From CAIJMU01 sp035530275 (GTDB lineage: Bacteria > Spirochaetota > Spirochaetia > Treponematales > Rectinemataceae), in assembly GCA_035530275.1 (NCBI GenBank), contig DATKVC010000020.1:1-64000 (forward strand): a stretch of 64,000 bases of DNA, given 5' to 3'. Shown one piece after another: positions 15,902-24,601 of this stretch. The notes beneath the pieces are model-generated. The model was not told the origin of the DNA and searched no databases. It was given only the letters and a program-made list of their open reading frames with translations. Both the position numbers and the translations under genes were made by a program. Position 1 is the first letter of the stretch; each line of letters starts with the position of its first letter.

Positions 15902-17212
15902 CTACCTGTTCGCCGTCGGAGGCAGAGGGCCAATCGTGTCTCGATAGATCTTCCAGGATCCGTCGGCTTGTAGGCGAAATACCGTCATGAACCAGCCCTC
16001 CGACCTAGTCGCCTGGGCGCCCTTGAGCTTGTCGACGCTCGCAAAGGTACCTCGCGCAATAGCGACAGGGCCGAAGCCTTCGACCTGGTCATTTTTAATG
16101 GTCATGGACCGCGAATCGTAGAGAGCGAGCTTCGGGGTCATAAAGGCCCGTATCGCGGCCCTGCCGATGATGGGTGCCGCATTGGCCATCAATTTGACGC
16201 CATCTTCGTCCCAGAGGGAGACGAAGAGTTCGGGATCGAGATCCGTAATGGCCTTGGCGTATGAGTCGAAGAGCGAAGCGACAGCCTCGTTCAAGGCGAT
16301 CGCCGAGGTGTCGAGGGCGATGGGCACTTCCCAAATGTCGGCGCCGCCCAAGCCCCCTTCTCTCGTCGAGGTGAAATAGAGGGTCTTCCCGTCATGGGAG
16401 ACGCCCGAGGCCCAATGGGTTGAATACGCTTGGCCGAGGTCCATCGGAGCCCCCCAGGGGGCCGAAAGCGACGCGCGCCTCGACAACATGAGGTCTCCCG
16501 CCTCCGTCGCCATTCCGGGAGGCGTGTAGTCATAGAAAAGGGCGAGTCCGTCGGCGGAGATGGTCGGACAGTGCTCGACCCCGACCTTGTTGAGGGTCGC
16601 GCCCAGCCATTGAGGCGCCTGCCAGGGCGAGGACTTCGAATCGCGCCGCGCCACCCAGAGGTCGGAGGCGCCGACGCCTCCCGAGCGATAGGAATCCAAG
16701 AATAGCTCGAGACCGTTGGCCGAAATTACCGGCGTGATTTCGTCCGCGACGCTGTTGACCAGGGGGCCGAGGTTGACCGGACTACCCCACGCGTCGTTTC
16801 TCGAAGTGCGCGTCGTCACCCAGATGTCGGTCTTGCCCACGTCGCCGGGGCGCGGCGAACCGAAGTCGGAGAAATAGAGCTCCAATCCGTCGGACGATAC
16901 GGTCGGCGCGACTTCGGCATAGGCGCTATTGACGAGGGGGCCCAGATTGACCGCCTCCCCCCAGGGCTGACTCCTCGACTCCCTCGTGGATACCCAAATG
17001 TCCAAGCCCCCCGAGCCTCCCGGCCTCGCCGAATGGAAATACAATTCGAGCTCGTCGGCCGTGACGCTGGGGGAGCCGTCGGACGCCGAGGAATTCACGT
17101 TCGGTCCCAGGTTGACAGGAACGCCGAAGGTGACCTGCGCCGTCCCGAACGCCGTCGCGGCCAGCATGATCGCGACCGATAAGATGAACCTGAATCCGAT
17201 CTTTCCGCACAT
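15902..17212 (-). CDS. Secreted PD40 beta-propeller protein with C-terminal SnoaL-like domain
   Basis: This 436-residue protein has an N-terminal signal (RFILSVAIMLAATAFGTAQ). It then has about five WD40-like PD40 blades, each with a variant of VNLGPLVNS, a SADGLELYF-type strand and GxxDIWV (for example DGLELYFSDFGSPRPGD). The last ~130 residues (EAVASLFDSYAKAITDLDPE, GSWKIYRDTIGPLP) resemble a SnoaL/DUF4440 cone-shaped domain. It is probably exported to the periplasm or surface; the ligand is unknown. AAGGAGG stands 6 bases before ATG. It is last in a run GNAT-DinB-PD40 on the minus strand, with 32-bp spacing. Confidence 0.85.
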   Translation of the reverse strand: MCGKIGFRFILSVAIMLAATAFGTAQVTFGVPVNLGPNVNSSASDGSPSVTADELELYFHSARPGGSGGLDIWVSTRESRSQPWGEAVNLGPLVNSAYAEVAPTVSSDGLELYFSDFGSPRPGDVGKTDIWVTTRTSRNDAWGSPVNLGPLVNSVADEITPVISANGLELFLDSYRSGGVGASDLWVARRDSKSSPWQAPQWLGATLNKVGVEHCPTISADGLALFYDYTPPGMATEAGDLMLSRRASLSAPWGAPMDLGQAYSTHWASGVSHDGKTLYFTSTREGGLGGADIWEVPIALDTSAIALNEAVASLFDSYAKAITDLDPELFVSLWDEDGVKLMANAAPIIGRAAIRAFMTPKLALYDSRSMTIKNDQVEGFGPVAIARGTFASVDKLKGAQATRSEGWFMTVFRLQADGSWKIYRDTIGPLPPTANR

Positions 17213-17244
17213 ATTAGTGCCTCCTTTTGGAATGGGCCGGGCCT

Positions 17245-17730
17245 TCAGTCCCGCGGCAGGTTCTTCAATCCCATGTTGCGAATCTGTACTACATGGTACA
17301 AATCATGATGAGACATGGTCTCCAATGCCTCCGCCACCGAGCACTGCCAGGCGGCGATGGTCTCGTCGAGCTTTGCGGCGGGCATGGCCGAGAGGGTCTC
17401 GAGATAGGCGGCGTGCACCTTCTCGAGGAGGGCGAGGAGCTCCTTCCAGGCTTTGTCGTCCTGCTTCGCCGGAAGGGCGGGCCAGTCGGCCTGCTCGAAG
17501 GGGTAGAGTTCGGGCCGAGGAGCGCCGCCCATTACGGCCAGCATGGCCCATTTGTGGTAGAGGACGTGGAGGGCTATGCCCCACACCGAATAACCTTCAT
17601 AGCTCGACGTGCTCCGCACCGCATCGAGGGGCAGGTTCTTCACGTAGGGAAGAAAGGGTTTGCCCATGAGGGACTTCCCATCCCATTCTGTCTTCGTGAT
17701 TCTGAGCAACGTAGTGATGGCCTTGTCCAT
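17245..17730 (-). CDS. DinB-family putative metal-dependent protein
   Basis: This 161-residue four-helix-bundle-type protein has two His clusters, IALHVLYHKWAML and MSHHDLYHVVQIRNMG, that fit the DinB/YfiT metal site. DinB-fold proteins are often thiol transferases that act on small molecules or are damage-inducible. No substrate can be named. GGAGGT precedes the ATG by 8 bases. The gene lies 35 bases after the GNAT gene and 32 bases before the PD40 gene, so the three may be co-transcribed. Confidence 0.8.
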   Translation of the reverse strand: MDKAITTLLRITKTEWDGKSLMGKPFLPYVKNLPLDAVRSTSSYEGYSVWGIALHVLYHKWAMLAVMGGAPRPELYPFEQADWPALPAKQDDKAWKELLALLEKVHAAYLETLSAMPAAKLDETIAAWQCSVAEALETMSHHDLYHVVQIRNMGLKNLPRD

Positions 17731-17765
17731 TCAAAAAACCTCCCGGGCCTTCGGCCCTAAGTTTG

Positions 17766-18284
17766 TTATTCGCCCCTGAGCAGGGCGTATCGACAACCGT
17801 CAAGCCGACGCCCGAGCGCCGGCGAATACCAGGCCTGTCTGAGGATTCCTTCCCTGCGATAGCCGACCTTCTCCGCCACGCGCAGCGAGCTCTCGTTCTC
17901 GGTGGCTATGGTCAACTCCAACCTATGGACAGGCAGCGTGTTGAAGAGATGGGAAGTGAGAAGTCGGAGAGCGGCCGTGGCATGGCCCCGATTGCGCATC
18001 GCCGGATCGAAGACGAAATAGGCGAGTTCGCGCGAATCCATGAAGGGATGGTTGCGAAAATGGAAGATCCAGCCGACCATCCGACCTTCGAGGTTCTCGA
18101 TGAGGAGGCGGCCGTCCCGTTCCGACCAGAATCCGTCGGTCGCGAAGCGCGTCTTGAGTTCCTGGACGCTTTCGAAATCGCCCGGATAATAGGGCCCGGT
18201 CGCTCCGGCGGCGAGGCAGGCCGCAAGCGCCGGCATGTCCTCTTCGCGGAGGAGTCGGAGCCTGGTAGCGCCTGATTCGAGCAT
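17766..18284 (-). CDS. GNAT-family N-acetyltransferase (RimJ/RimL-like)
   Basis: This 172-residue protein fits the GNAT fold: RLRLLREEDMPALAACLAAG at the start, EGRMVGWIFHFRNHPF, then motif A AMRNRGHATAALRLLTSHLF (acetyl-CoA pyrophosphate loop R-x-R-G-x-A/T) and VAEKVGYRREGILRQAWYSP. It resembles enzymes that acetylate N-terminal or small-molecule amines with acetyl-CoA. The substrate is unknown. A GGAGGG site precedes the ATG. One copy of the 21-bp double operator lies 32 bases upstream of the ATG at 18284, so the SARP regulator is a candidate controller. Confidence 0.85.
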   Translation of the reverse strand: MLESGATRLRLLREEDMPALAACLAAGATGPYYPGDFESVQELKTRFATDGFWSERDGRLLIENLEGRMVGWIFHFRNHPFMDSRELAYFVFDPAMRNRGHATAALRLLTSHLFNTLPVHRLELTIATENESSLRVAEKVGYRREGILRQAWYSPALGRRLDGCRYALLRGE

Positions 18285-18315
18285 GTTTTCCCTCCACGCC
18301 CTAATTGTGCCGAAG

Positions 18316-18336
18316 AGCGTTGCAGGATCGTTGCAG
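18316..18336. promoter_or_regulatory. 21-bp double site, copy 1 (before GNAT gene)
   Basis: Read on the minus strand it contains two CTGCAACG repeats exactly 11 bases apart. It is the perfect 21-bp reverse complement, on the plus strand, of the site at 21410-21430. It lies between the end of the SARP gene and the start of the GNAT gene. Confidence 0.8.
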
Positions 18337-18340
18337 GAAG

Positions 18341-21300
18341 TCAGTCGGGAAAAATGCGCGAAAGGTCCTCGTAGCCCAGGGCGAGACCTCGTCGCCAGTC
18401 GGCGCTCCCCAGGGATGCGCGCTCCTCGAGGGTCTCGTGGAGGGTCCGACGCCCGTCGCTCCCGCAGGGCGAATCGAATGAGAAGGCCAGGGTCCTGATC
18501 CCGAGTTCCCCCCTGATCGCCGCGAAGGCTCCGAAAAGGAAGTCGGCTTTGGCCAAGTCGCCCTCCATGGAGGAGATCAGACCGAGCTCCCCGAGCACGA
18601 AGGCGGCATCACTCCGGTCTCCGAGATGCACGAAGCGCCGCAACGAATCCTCGAGGCGTCCGCGCCCGCGCTCGAAGGCTCCCTCCGCGCAATCGTTCAT
18701 CCCGTAGCCCTCGAGGGTCCAGGCCACCATCCATCCGTCCTCGAGTCGCGTAAAATCCTTCAGGGCCCGCTCGAAATGGGGAAGGGCCTCCAATGGCCGT
18801 CCCCTTTCGCGCAAGACGTCGCCGAGGCTCTCATGGGCATGGGCGAAGGTCCAGGGATCATTCGCGAGTTGGGCCAGCCTGACGGCCTCCTCGAGTCCTT
18901 CGATTTGCCAATCGGTTCCGGGCTTCCCCCCTGTCGTGCCATGCTTCCAGACGAGGGCCGAGGCGAGCAAACCGGGGTCGCCGAGTTCCCTGGCTCCTTC
19001 GATCGATCCCGTGCTTCTCCGCTCGCCGCCTGTCTCGTTGCCGAGCCAGCGCTCGACGACCCCGAGATCGGCGAGGCAACGGACGGTCTCGGTCGGCTCG
19101 CAGCACGGCTCCAGAAGCGAGAGCGCCTCGAGATAGCGCGCGTGGGCTTCGTGCCAGGCGCCTTGGGTAAAGCGAAGCCAGCCCAAGGCGCGCAGGCAGG
19201 CTCCCTTCAGGCCGGCGAGGCGCCCGGAGGGGATGTCGGTTCCCGTTCCGCGCGAGAGAACGGACTCGAGGGCTCGTATCCCGGTCGCGAATCGAGCCGA
19301 ACGAAACCATGCCCATTCGAGGGCCTTGCAGAGCCGATAGGCCTCCTCCAGACGACCACGATGCGAAAAGCGCTCGATGCTCGCCTCGAAATTGCCTTGA
19401 TCCGCCTCGACGAGATGGAGGACGGCCAGCTGATCGGGACCGCGCAGCCCCGATGAGGCCTTCTCGGCCCTTTCCAGATAGAATTCGGCGCAGCGATCAC
19501 GGAGCGCCTCTTTTTCGGAGAGCTCTTCCAGACGATCGCTCGCATGGTCGTGAATTATTCGGAAGTAGGAAAACCTAGCCCGAGCGCCCTCGCTCCCCCG
19601 TCGGAGCAGGGAGAAACCGACGAGGATCTCGAGACCGTCGAGAATCCTGATCCTCGGACCGCCGTCCCCACCCTGCGTTTCAAGGGAATGGTCCAGAATG
19701 AGCTCGGCGGCCTCTGCGTCGAAATCGCCGCGAAAGACCGCGAGGGCGGCGTAGAGCCGCCGGCAAAAGGGATCGAGGAGTTCATAGCTCCAATCCAGCA
19801 CCGCGCCGAGGCTTCGGTGACGATCCGGCCCGGCTCGCCCCCTCGACGGGGCGAGGTCGAATCGTCGAGCCAGGCGAGAAAGGAGTTCATCCGGTCCCAA
19901 TAGACCTACTAGTGAGGATCCGAGCTCGAGGGCGAGGGGAATGCCGTCGAGCCTCGCGCAGAGACGCGCGCAGGCCGCAAGCTCATCGCCTCCGGCCCTG
20001 AAGGCCGGATCGACCCTGCGAATGCCGCGAAGGAAGAGCTCGAGAGCAGGCCATTCGGCCGCGTCTTGGATATCGAAACAGGCCGCTTCCAGAGGGAATC
20101 GAAGCGGCTCGAGCGGGTAGGCACGCTCGTTGGGGGCATGGAGCTCCCCTCGGCTGGTGGCGAGGACGACGAGATTCGGGCAGGAACCGACCAGGGAGGA
20201 GAGGGAATCGCCCGATCCGGGCAATTGTTCGAGGTTGTCGACGACGAGGAGGGTCCTGGCTCCGCCGATCCGCGCGGCGAGGAGGGCGGTCATGCCCTCC
20301 GGGCTTTCGCCGAGCTCTCGCATGCCCAAGGCCGCGGCGACGCGGAAGGGCAGCCGATCGACATTCCTCTCCGCGGACAGATCGACGAAAAAGGCCCCCC
20401 CCGGAAAGGAGGCCGCCTCCGAAGCGAGAAGGGCGATGGCCAGTGTCGTCTTTCCGATTCCGCCGGGGCCGGTCAGACAGTGGAGGCGCGAGGAAGAATC
20501 CCGCAGGGCGGTCGCCAGCTTCGCGAGATCCTCGTCTCGACCCAGGATGTCGGGAATCCTGACCCGCGGAGGTCCGCAGTCGCCTCGCGAAGATCGGGAA
20601 GACGCTCGCCCCTGAGCAAAGCAATCCATGAGGCTTCGCGTCGAGGCGGCGGGCTCGCGACCGAGCTCCTCCCTCGCCGTCTCGGTCCAGGCCTCGTAGC
20701 AGTCCCTCGCCCGACTCGCAAGCCCCATTTCGAAAAGCAATTCTATTTGGGTCCTTCTCGCCTCCTCGACGTAGGGTTCCGCCTCGATCCATCGTTCGGC
20801 GGTTTTAACCGCCTCGTCGAGCCGACCCTCGGCCCTATATGCGTTTATCAATCGATGCAGGAGGGGGGCGAATACCTCCTTGAGCCTCGTGGACCAGCGA
20901 AATTGCCAATCGTCGAAATCGGGGCAGCCGGCGAGACTGAAGCCCGCCATGAAACCTCCTCCCGCGGCCCGAACCGCAGCCTCGACCCGGCCGAGGCAGG
21001 TCGGGCACAACAAACCATCGGGACCGTGGCCGCAGGACCGGGAGCCCGAAAGGAGAATGTCGACATCGATGCGGAGCCTTCCTCTATCGAGCCGGATGTG
21101 ATCCTGTACGGATTCCAAATTACCTTCTCCGAGGGCCCTCCCGAGTTCGAAAAGCGACGAACGAAGATTGCCCCTGGCCCTCGTCTGGTCGCACTCCGGC
21201 CAGAACAGGGCTGCCAGGCTGTCCCTCGCATGGACACCCTCCTCGAGGGCGAGATAGGCCAGGAGGGCCAAGGATTTGCGGCGAGCGAGAAGGAGGGGGC

Positions 21301-21373
21301 TCCCGTCATCGCGGAGCTCGGGAGGACCGAGGAGTCGGAGATTCAATGCTGGACTAAGTGCCGCTGCGGGCAT
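18341..21373 (-). CDS. SARP/BTAD-type activator fused to NB-ARC ATPase and TPR array
   Basis: This ~1010-residue protein starts with an OmpR-like winged helix (LNLRLLGPPELRDDGSPLLL and ARRKSLALLAYLALEEGV), then a BTAD bacterial activation domain with a Cys/His element CGHGPDGLLCPTCLGRVEAA. The NB-ARC P-loop GPGGIGKTTLAIALLA is near residue 300 and Walker B is TLLVVDNLEQLPG. The rest is TPR-like (EAYRLCKALEWAWFRSARFA). SARP heads bind direct repeats 11 bp apart. Two such sites bracket this gene, one at its promoter (21410) and one after its 3' end. This predicts self-regulation and control of the downstream GNAT operon. ATG 21373 is my choice; a longer start at 21502 would overlap the operator. 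Confidence 0.85.
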   Translation of the reverse strand: MPAAALSPALNLRLLGPPELRDDGSPLLLARRKSLALLAYLALEEGVHARDSLAALFWPECDQTRARGNLRSSLFELGRALGEGNLESVQDHIRLDRGRLRIDVDILLSGSRSCGHGPDGLLCPTCLGRVEAAVRAAGGGFMAGFSLAGCPDFDDWQFRWSTRLKEVFAPLLHRLINAYRAEGRLDEAVKTAERWIEAEPYVEEARRTQIELLFEMGLASRARDCYEAWTETAREELGREPAASTRSLMDCFAQGRASSRSSRGDCGPPRVRIPDILGRDEDLAKLATALRDSSSRLHCLTGPGGIGKTTLAIALLASEAASFPGGAFFVDLSAERNVDRLPFRVAAALGMRELGESPEGMTALLAARIGGARTLLVVDNLEQLPGSGDSLSSLVGSCPNLVVLATSRGELHAPNERAYPLEPLRFPLEAACFDIQDAAEWPALELFLRGIRRVDPAFRAGGDELAACARLCARLDGIPLALELGSSLVGLLGPDELLSRLARRFDLAPSRGRAGPDRHRSLGAVLDWSYELLDPFCRRLYAALAVFRGDFDAEAAELILDHSLETQGGDGGPRIRILDGLEILVGFSLLRRGSEGARARFSYFRIIHDHASDRLEELSEKEALRDRCAEFYLERAEKASSGLRGPDQLAVLHLVEADQGNFEASIERFSHRGRLEEAYRLCKALEWAWFRSARFATGIRALESVLSRGTGTDIPSGRLAGLKGACLRALGWLRFTQGAWHEAHARYLEALSLLEPCCEPTETVRCLADLGVVERWLGNETGGERRSTGSIEGARELGDPGLLASALVWKHGTTGGKPGTDWQIEGLEEAVRLAQLANDPWTFAHAHESLGDVLRERGRPLEALPHFERALKDFTRLEDGWMVAWTLEGYGMNDCAEGAFERGRGRLEDSLRRFVHLGDRSDAAFVLGELGLISSMEGDLAKADFLFGAFAAIRGELGIRTLAFSFDSPCGSDGRRTLHETLEERASLGSADWRRGLALGYEDLSRIFPD

Positions 21374-21409
21374 TTTTATCTTTTTCCTCTCGTCACAAGT
21401 ATTGCGAAG

Positions 21410-21430
21410 CTGCAACGATCCTGCAACGCT
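21410..21430. promoter_or_regulatory. 21-bp double site, copy 2 (before SARP gene)
   Basis: Plus strand CTGCAACG, 3 bases, CTGCAACG (11-base period), then CT. It is the exact reverse complement of copy 1 at 18316-18336. It lies 36 bases before the SARP ATG at 21373, where a promoter is expected. Confidence 0.85.
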
Positions 21431-21534
21431 GCGCCGCGAGACTTGAGACGAATCGCGCGGCGAAATTCCGCGCGAAGGGAACATCCGGGGGGATTGATTC
21501 AATTCACATCATCCAACAAAGAGCTAAAAATATG

Positions 21535-21573
21535 GCCGAGTGGGAAGGGGTCGCTCACCCCTCCCCACTCGGC
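21535..21573. other. Long near-perfect hairpin
   Basis: Arms of 17 bases (21535-21551 and 21557-21573) pair with one mismatch around the loop CGCTC. The arms begin GCCGAGTGGGAAGGGGT. No T tract follows. It sits between the SARP promoter and the PilZ gene end and may be a terminator-like or structured-RNA element. Confidence 0.5.
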
Positions 21574-21792
21574 GCAGGCGGGGCGGCTCGGGGTCCGACC
21601 CCTGGAACTAGGAGTGGGGGAAGGGCGGGATCGCCGGCCCCGCTTTCCACAAGCCTCGGCGCGAGCTCTCCGAGATCGCGCCTCGCGAGGCCCGGCGGGG
21701 CCGGAAGCCCGCCCGAGGGGGAGCCGCGGATGGAGGTTGCGCGAAGCGCCTCGACAGAGGGGGTGCTCCCCCTTTTGATGCTCCGCTCTTGG
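21574..21792. other. Non-coding stretch with a second hairpin
   Basis: About 220 bases with no gene seen on either strand. AGGGGGTGCTCCCCCTTTT (21758-21775) is a compact hairpin with a short T run on the plus strand. No plus-strand gene ends just before it. Confidence 0.4.
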
Positions 21793-22137
21793 CTAACTCC
21801 CCGCCTGGAGCGAATCGAGGCAGCTCCTAAGCGCTTCGTCCGAGCCGGAATCCATGCTCGTGAACTTGACGCCTATCAGGTATTTGTCCCCGACGACTTC
21901 CGTGCGGGTGGCGTAGCCTTCGCATCTGACGAGGCCAAGGGTCGGGCATTGCTCCTGAAGGCCGAACATCAGGAACATGGGCGAGGACACGGGGACCGGG
22001 GAATCAGACAAGATGCCGATTCCTTCGGCGGAAAGGTCGAGGATTTCGGCGGAGAGATATTCCTCCTCGTCGTCCCCGTCGACGCTCAGGCGAATCGCCT
22101 GATTCAGGCGGAAACGTGGACTCGCTCGCTGTTCCAT
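21793..22137 (-). CDS. PilZ-domain protein (putative c-di-GMP receptor)
   Basis: This 114-residue protein starts MEQRASPRFRLNQAIRLSVD, where R-A-S-P-R-F fits the R-x-x-x-R c-di-GMP contact. It continues AEILDLSAEGIGILSDSPVP, the D/N-x-S-x-x-G motif. That is the complete ligand signature of PilZ domains. Stand-alone PilZ proteins transmit cyclic di-GMP levels to motility or surface functions. ATG 22137 lies 7-8 bases after AGGAGG. Cyclic di-GMP could come from the GGDEF protein at 6419 and be broken down by the HD-GYP protein at 37725. Confidence 0.85.
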   Translation of the reverse strand: MEQRASPRFRLNQAIRLSVDGDDEEEYLSAEILDLSAEGIGILSDSPVPVSSPMFLMFGLQEQCPTLGLVRCEGYATRTEVVGDKYLIGVKFTSMDSGSDEALRSCLDSLQAGS

Positions 22138-22292
22138 GGAATGCCCTCCTGAATTCGTGCCTGCCGCTCGGCGGGGTCGCCTGGCCGCAGAGGTCGCTGG
22201 TATCCTAGATTCTAGCGCGTCGCGTCCTCGGCTGCGAGCCTGTCCGACTTCCGCATTGACATGGCAGGCGAGGGCCGGAACAATGCCCCGCC

Positions 22293-23684
22293 GTGGCCAT
22301 TCCAACTCGCAGGTTCTCCGCTTTCTTCGGACTCTCCACCTTCCAGGCCCTCGCCATGTTCAGGCGCGGCGTCTTTTACACCTTCCTCGGCGTCTACCTC
22401 CGCGCCTTCCTCGGCCTGAGCGTCACCGAGACCACCCTCTTCGAGACCCTGCCGATGATCCTCAACATCCTTTTCCAGAACTTCGTCTGGGGAAGGATCA
22501 CCGATCGATTCCAGCGCCGAAAAAGCCTCATCATCGCCGGAGAGCTCCTCGCCGGGGTCGGCCATCTTCTCCTCTGGTACGTCCATTCGACGGCGCCCGA
22601 CCCCCGGGCCTCGGGCTACGTGATCATCTGGGGTCTGACCCTCATCGAGATCTTCTGGTCGATGTCGAACATCGCCTGGTCGGCCTACATCTCGGACATC
22701 TACCGGCCCGAGGAGCGGGGAGCCATCCAGGGCAGGCTCGCGAGCATAGGCGGCCTCGGCAGGATAGCAGGCGCCCTCGCGGGAGGCCTCCTCTACGACC
22801 GCTGGGGCACGGCCTTCGAGGGCTGGGGCTTCAGGGAAGGCTCGATCTTCTTCGTGGTGGCGATCGTCATGTTCGTGTCGGTCGTCCCCTTCCTCTTCAT
22901 GCCCGAGGGAGGCGCCGATATGGGGCGCGAGGGTGGCGTCGATCGGGCTCGCGAAGGCCTCGGGCAAGCCGAGGCGGGAGCCGGGATCGGCAAGGGCCCG
23001 GGAGGGCGGCCGATCTCGATCGCGGGAGCGGGCCAGCTCCGCGTCTTCGCCGTATTCCTCCTCGCGATGCTCCTCATCAACTCGGGCGTGAACAGCCTCA
23101 TGGCCATCAAGGCCCAGTACCTCGATCTCCGCGAAGGATTCGCCGCCTCAGCCCAGGACATCAGCCTCGCGGCCAACGTGGAATCCGTGGCCCTCATCCT
23201 CACGGGCCTCGCGGTGGGACTCCTCGTGCGCCGCTTCGGCGTGAAGCTCCTCATGCTCGTCGGCGGCGCGGCCGGCCTCGCCTACCTCCTCGCCTACGCG
23301 CTCGCGCCGAGTCTCCTCCTCATCTACTTCTTCTCGATCCTGAAGGGCTTCTCCGACGGCCTCCTCGCCCCCGCCTCCTACGCCTTCGCCTCCACCCTCA
23401 TCCCTCCCCAAAAGCGCGGCGCCTACTTCGCGGCCTACAACGCCACCTTCATGCTGAGCTGGGGAGTGGGCGCCACCTTCGTCACGGCCCCCCTCATCGA
23501 CGCCCTCATCGGGGCGGGAAGGGGGCCGGTTTTCGCCTATCGCATGGGTTCCCTCGCCTCGGCCGGCCTGGCATTCGTCGGCCTCGTCCTGCTCGCGGCC
23601 CTGCTGGCGGGGATGGGGAAGAGGGGGCTGCCCCCGCGTGGACTGCAAGCTCCGGGCAGCGGTCGAACTGATACTCGAGGATAG
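22293..23684 (+). CDS. MFS-type transporter
   Basis: This 463-residue membrane protein has about 12 hydrophobic segments. Its central loop is polar (residues about 205-245, GGADMGREGG-rich), and the loop between helices 2 and 3 shows the MFS motif (WGRITDRFQRRKSLIIAGEL). The substrate is unknown; such proteins move small molecules across the inner membrane. The GTG start has no strong ribosome site. The last ~14 codons run over DNA that, in another frame, encodes the end of a HicB antitoxin, so the normal C-terminus was probably lost or extended by a recombination. Confidence 0.78.
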   Translation: MAIPTRRFSAFFGLSTFQALAMFRRGVFYTFLGVYLRAFLGLSVTETTLFETLPMILNILFQNFVWGRITDRFQRRKSLIIAGELLAGVGHLLLWYVHSTAPDPRASGYVIIWGLTLIEIFWSMSNIAWSAYISDIYRPEERGAIQGRLASIGGLGRIAGALAGGLLYDRWGTAFEGWGFREGSIFFVVAIVMFVSVVPFLFMPEGGADMGREGGVDRAREGLGQAEAGAGIGKGPGGRPISIAGAGQLRVFAVFLLAMLLINSGVNSLMAIKAQYLDLREGFAASAQDISLAANVESVALILTGLAVGLLVRRFGVKLLMLVGGAAGLAYLLAYALAPSLLLIYFFSILKGFSDGLLAPASYAFASTLIPPQKRGAYFAAYNATFMLSWGVGATFVTAPLIDALIGAGRGPVFAYRMGSLASAGLAFVGLVLLAALLAGMGKRGLPPRGLQAPGSGRTDTRG

Positions 23685-23748
23685 GCGGGAAGACATGCTG
23701 CGGGGATTGCCGAGCGATGCCATTCGAGAGTCTCTCCTCGTGGGATGA
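23644..23748 (+). pseudogene. HicB antitoxin relic, C-terminal end
   Basis: Frame 1 here reads CKLRAAVELILEDRREDMLR then GLPSDAIRESLLVG and TGA. This is nearly identical to the last 34 residues of the intact HicB at 41180-41398, at DNA level too. The ATGA of a following hicA start (MKR) survives, but the toxin does not. The relic overlaps the end of the MFS gene in a different frame. Confidence 0.85.
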
Positions 23749-23833
23749 AGCGCGGCCCCTACTTCGCAACCTGCCACGCCGAAATATCCGCTGTTCCATG
23801 GAAGGATGCCCGCCCGATTGCTAGAATTGCGGC

Positions 23834-24601
23834 ATGTACGGGAAAGGCCTGTTCGGAAACCGGATCGCGGTGATCTTCTTCCTCCTCGCCCTGGCTCCCT
23901 CCGTCTTCCCCCAAACCTACACAATCCTCGCCGAGGATGAGGCGGGGCTCTGGGGCCAGGCTGACGGAACGGGTTGCGGCAACGACATCGTGAAGGCGGC
24001 CTTTGCGGCTTCCGGGGTCGGTGTCAGGCTCGAGATCACTCCCTACAACCGCGCCAAAATCCTCGTATTGAAGGGCAAGGCCCTGGCCTGCTTCGGCATG
24101 AGCTGGTCGGAGGAACTCGCCGGCAAGGTGCGCTTCGCCTCTCTGCCGATCTATTCCACCACCAGCCTGATCTTCGTCCGCAGCACCGATGCGGCCAGAT
24201 ACCGGAGCGTCGAAAGACTGCCCGCGGGGACGAGGGTCGGCACGGTCCTGGGCTACGAATATCCTGAAGACTTCGTCCGCCTGGTGAAGGCAGGGATCCT
24301 CGTTCCGGAAGATTCCCCCTCCGAGGAGCAGAACCTCAAGAAGCTCGCCCTCGGCAGGATCGACCTCGCGATCCTCAATCTGAACAGCCTCAAGCGTGCC
24401 GAGAACATGATGAGGGAGGCGGGCGTCACGGGGCGGGTGCAGGAGGCCTTCGCCCTCGGCGGGCAAGGCACCTTTGTCGGTTTCGCCATCGGGAACCCCG
24501 AGACGCCGGCGGCCATCACGGCCTTCGACGAAGGCATGGCCAAGATCACATCGAACGGCACTCTGGCGAGGATCATGGCAACCTGGATGGCACGGCAATG
24601 A
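23834..24601 (+). CDS. Periplasmic solute-binding protein, family 3
   Basis: This 255-residue protein has a signal peptide (FFLLALAPSVFPQ) and the two-lobed SBP_bac_3 pattern: YTILAEDEAGLWGQADGTGC, VRLEITPYNRAKILVLKGKA, SLPIYSTTSLIFVRSTD and NLKKLALGRIDLAILNLNSL. No transporter genes follow; instead its stop overlaps a sensor kinase by 4 bases. It probably binds a small ligand in the periplasm and presents it to that kinase rather than feeding a transporter. Ligand unknown. Confidence 0.85.
   Translation: MYGKGLFGNRIAVIFFLLALAPSVFPQTYTILAEDEAGLWGQADGTGCGNDIVKAAFAASGVGVRLEITPYNRAKILVLKGKALACFGMSWSEELAGKVRFASLPIYSTTSLIFVRSTDAARYRSVERLPAGTRVGTVLGYEYPEDFVRLVKAGILVPEDSPSEEQNLKKLALGRIDLAILNLNSLKRAENMMREAGVTGRVQEAFALGGQGTFVGFAIGNPETPAAITAFDEGMAKITSNGTLARIMATWMARQ

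Noticed and set aside
22136..23671. Plus-strand frame of 511 codons overlapping the MFS gene
   Set aside because: It is rich in Arg and Pro only, as expected for a shifted frame of GC-rich DNA. The MFS frame has proper membrane helices.
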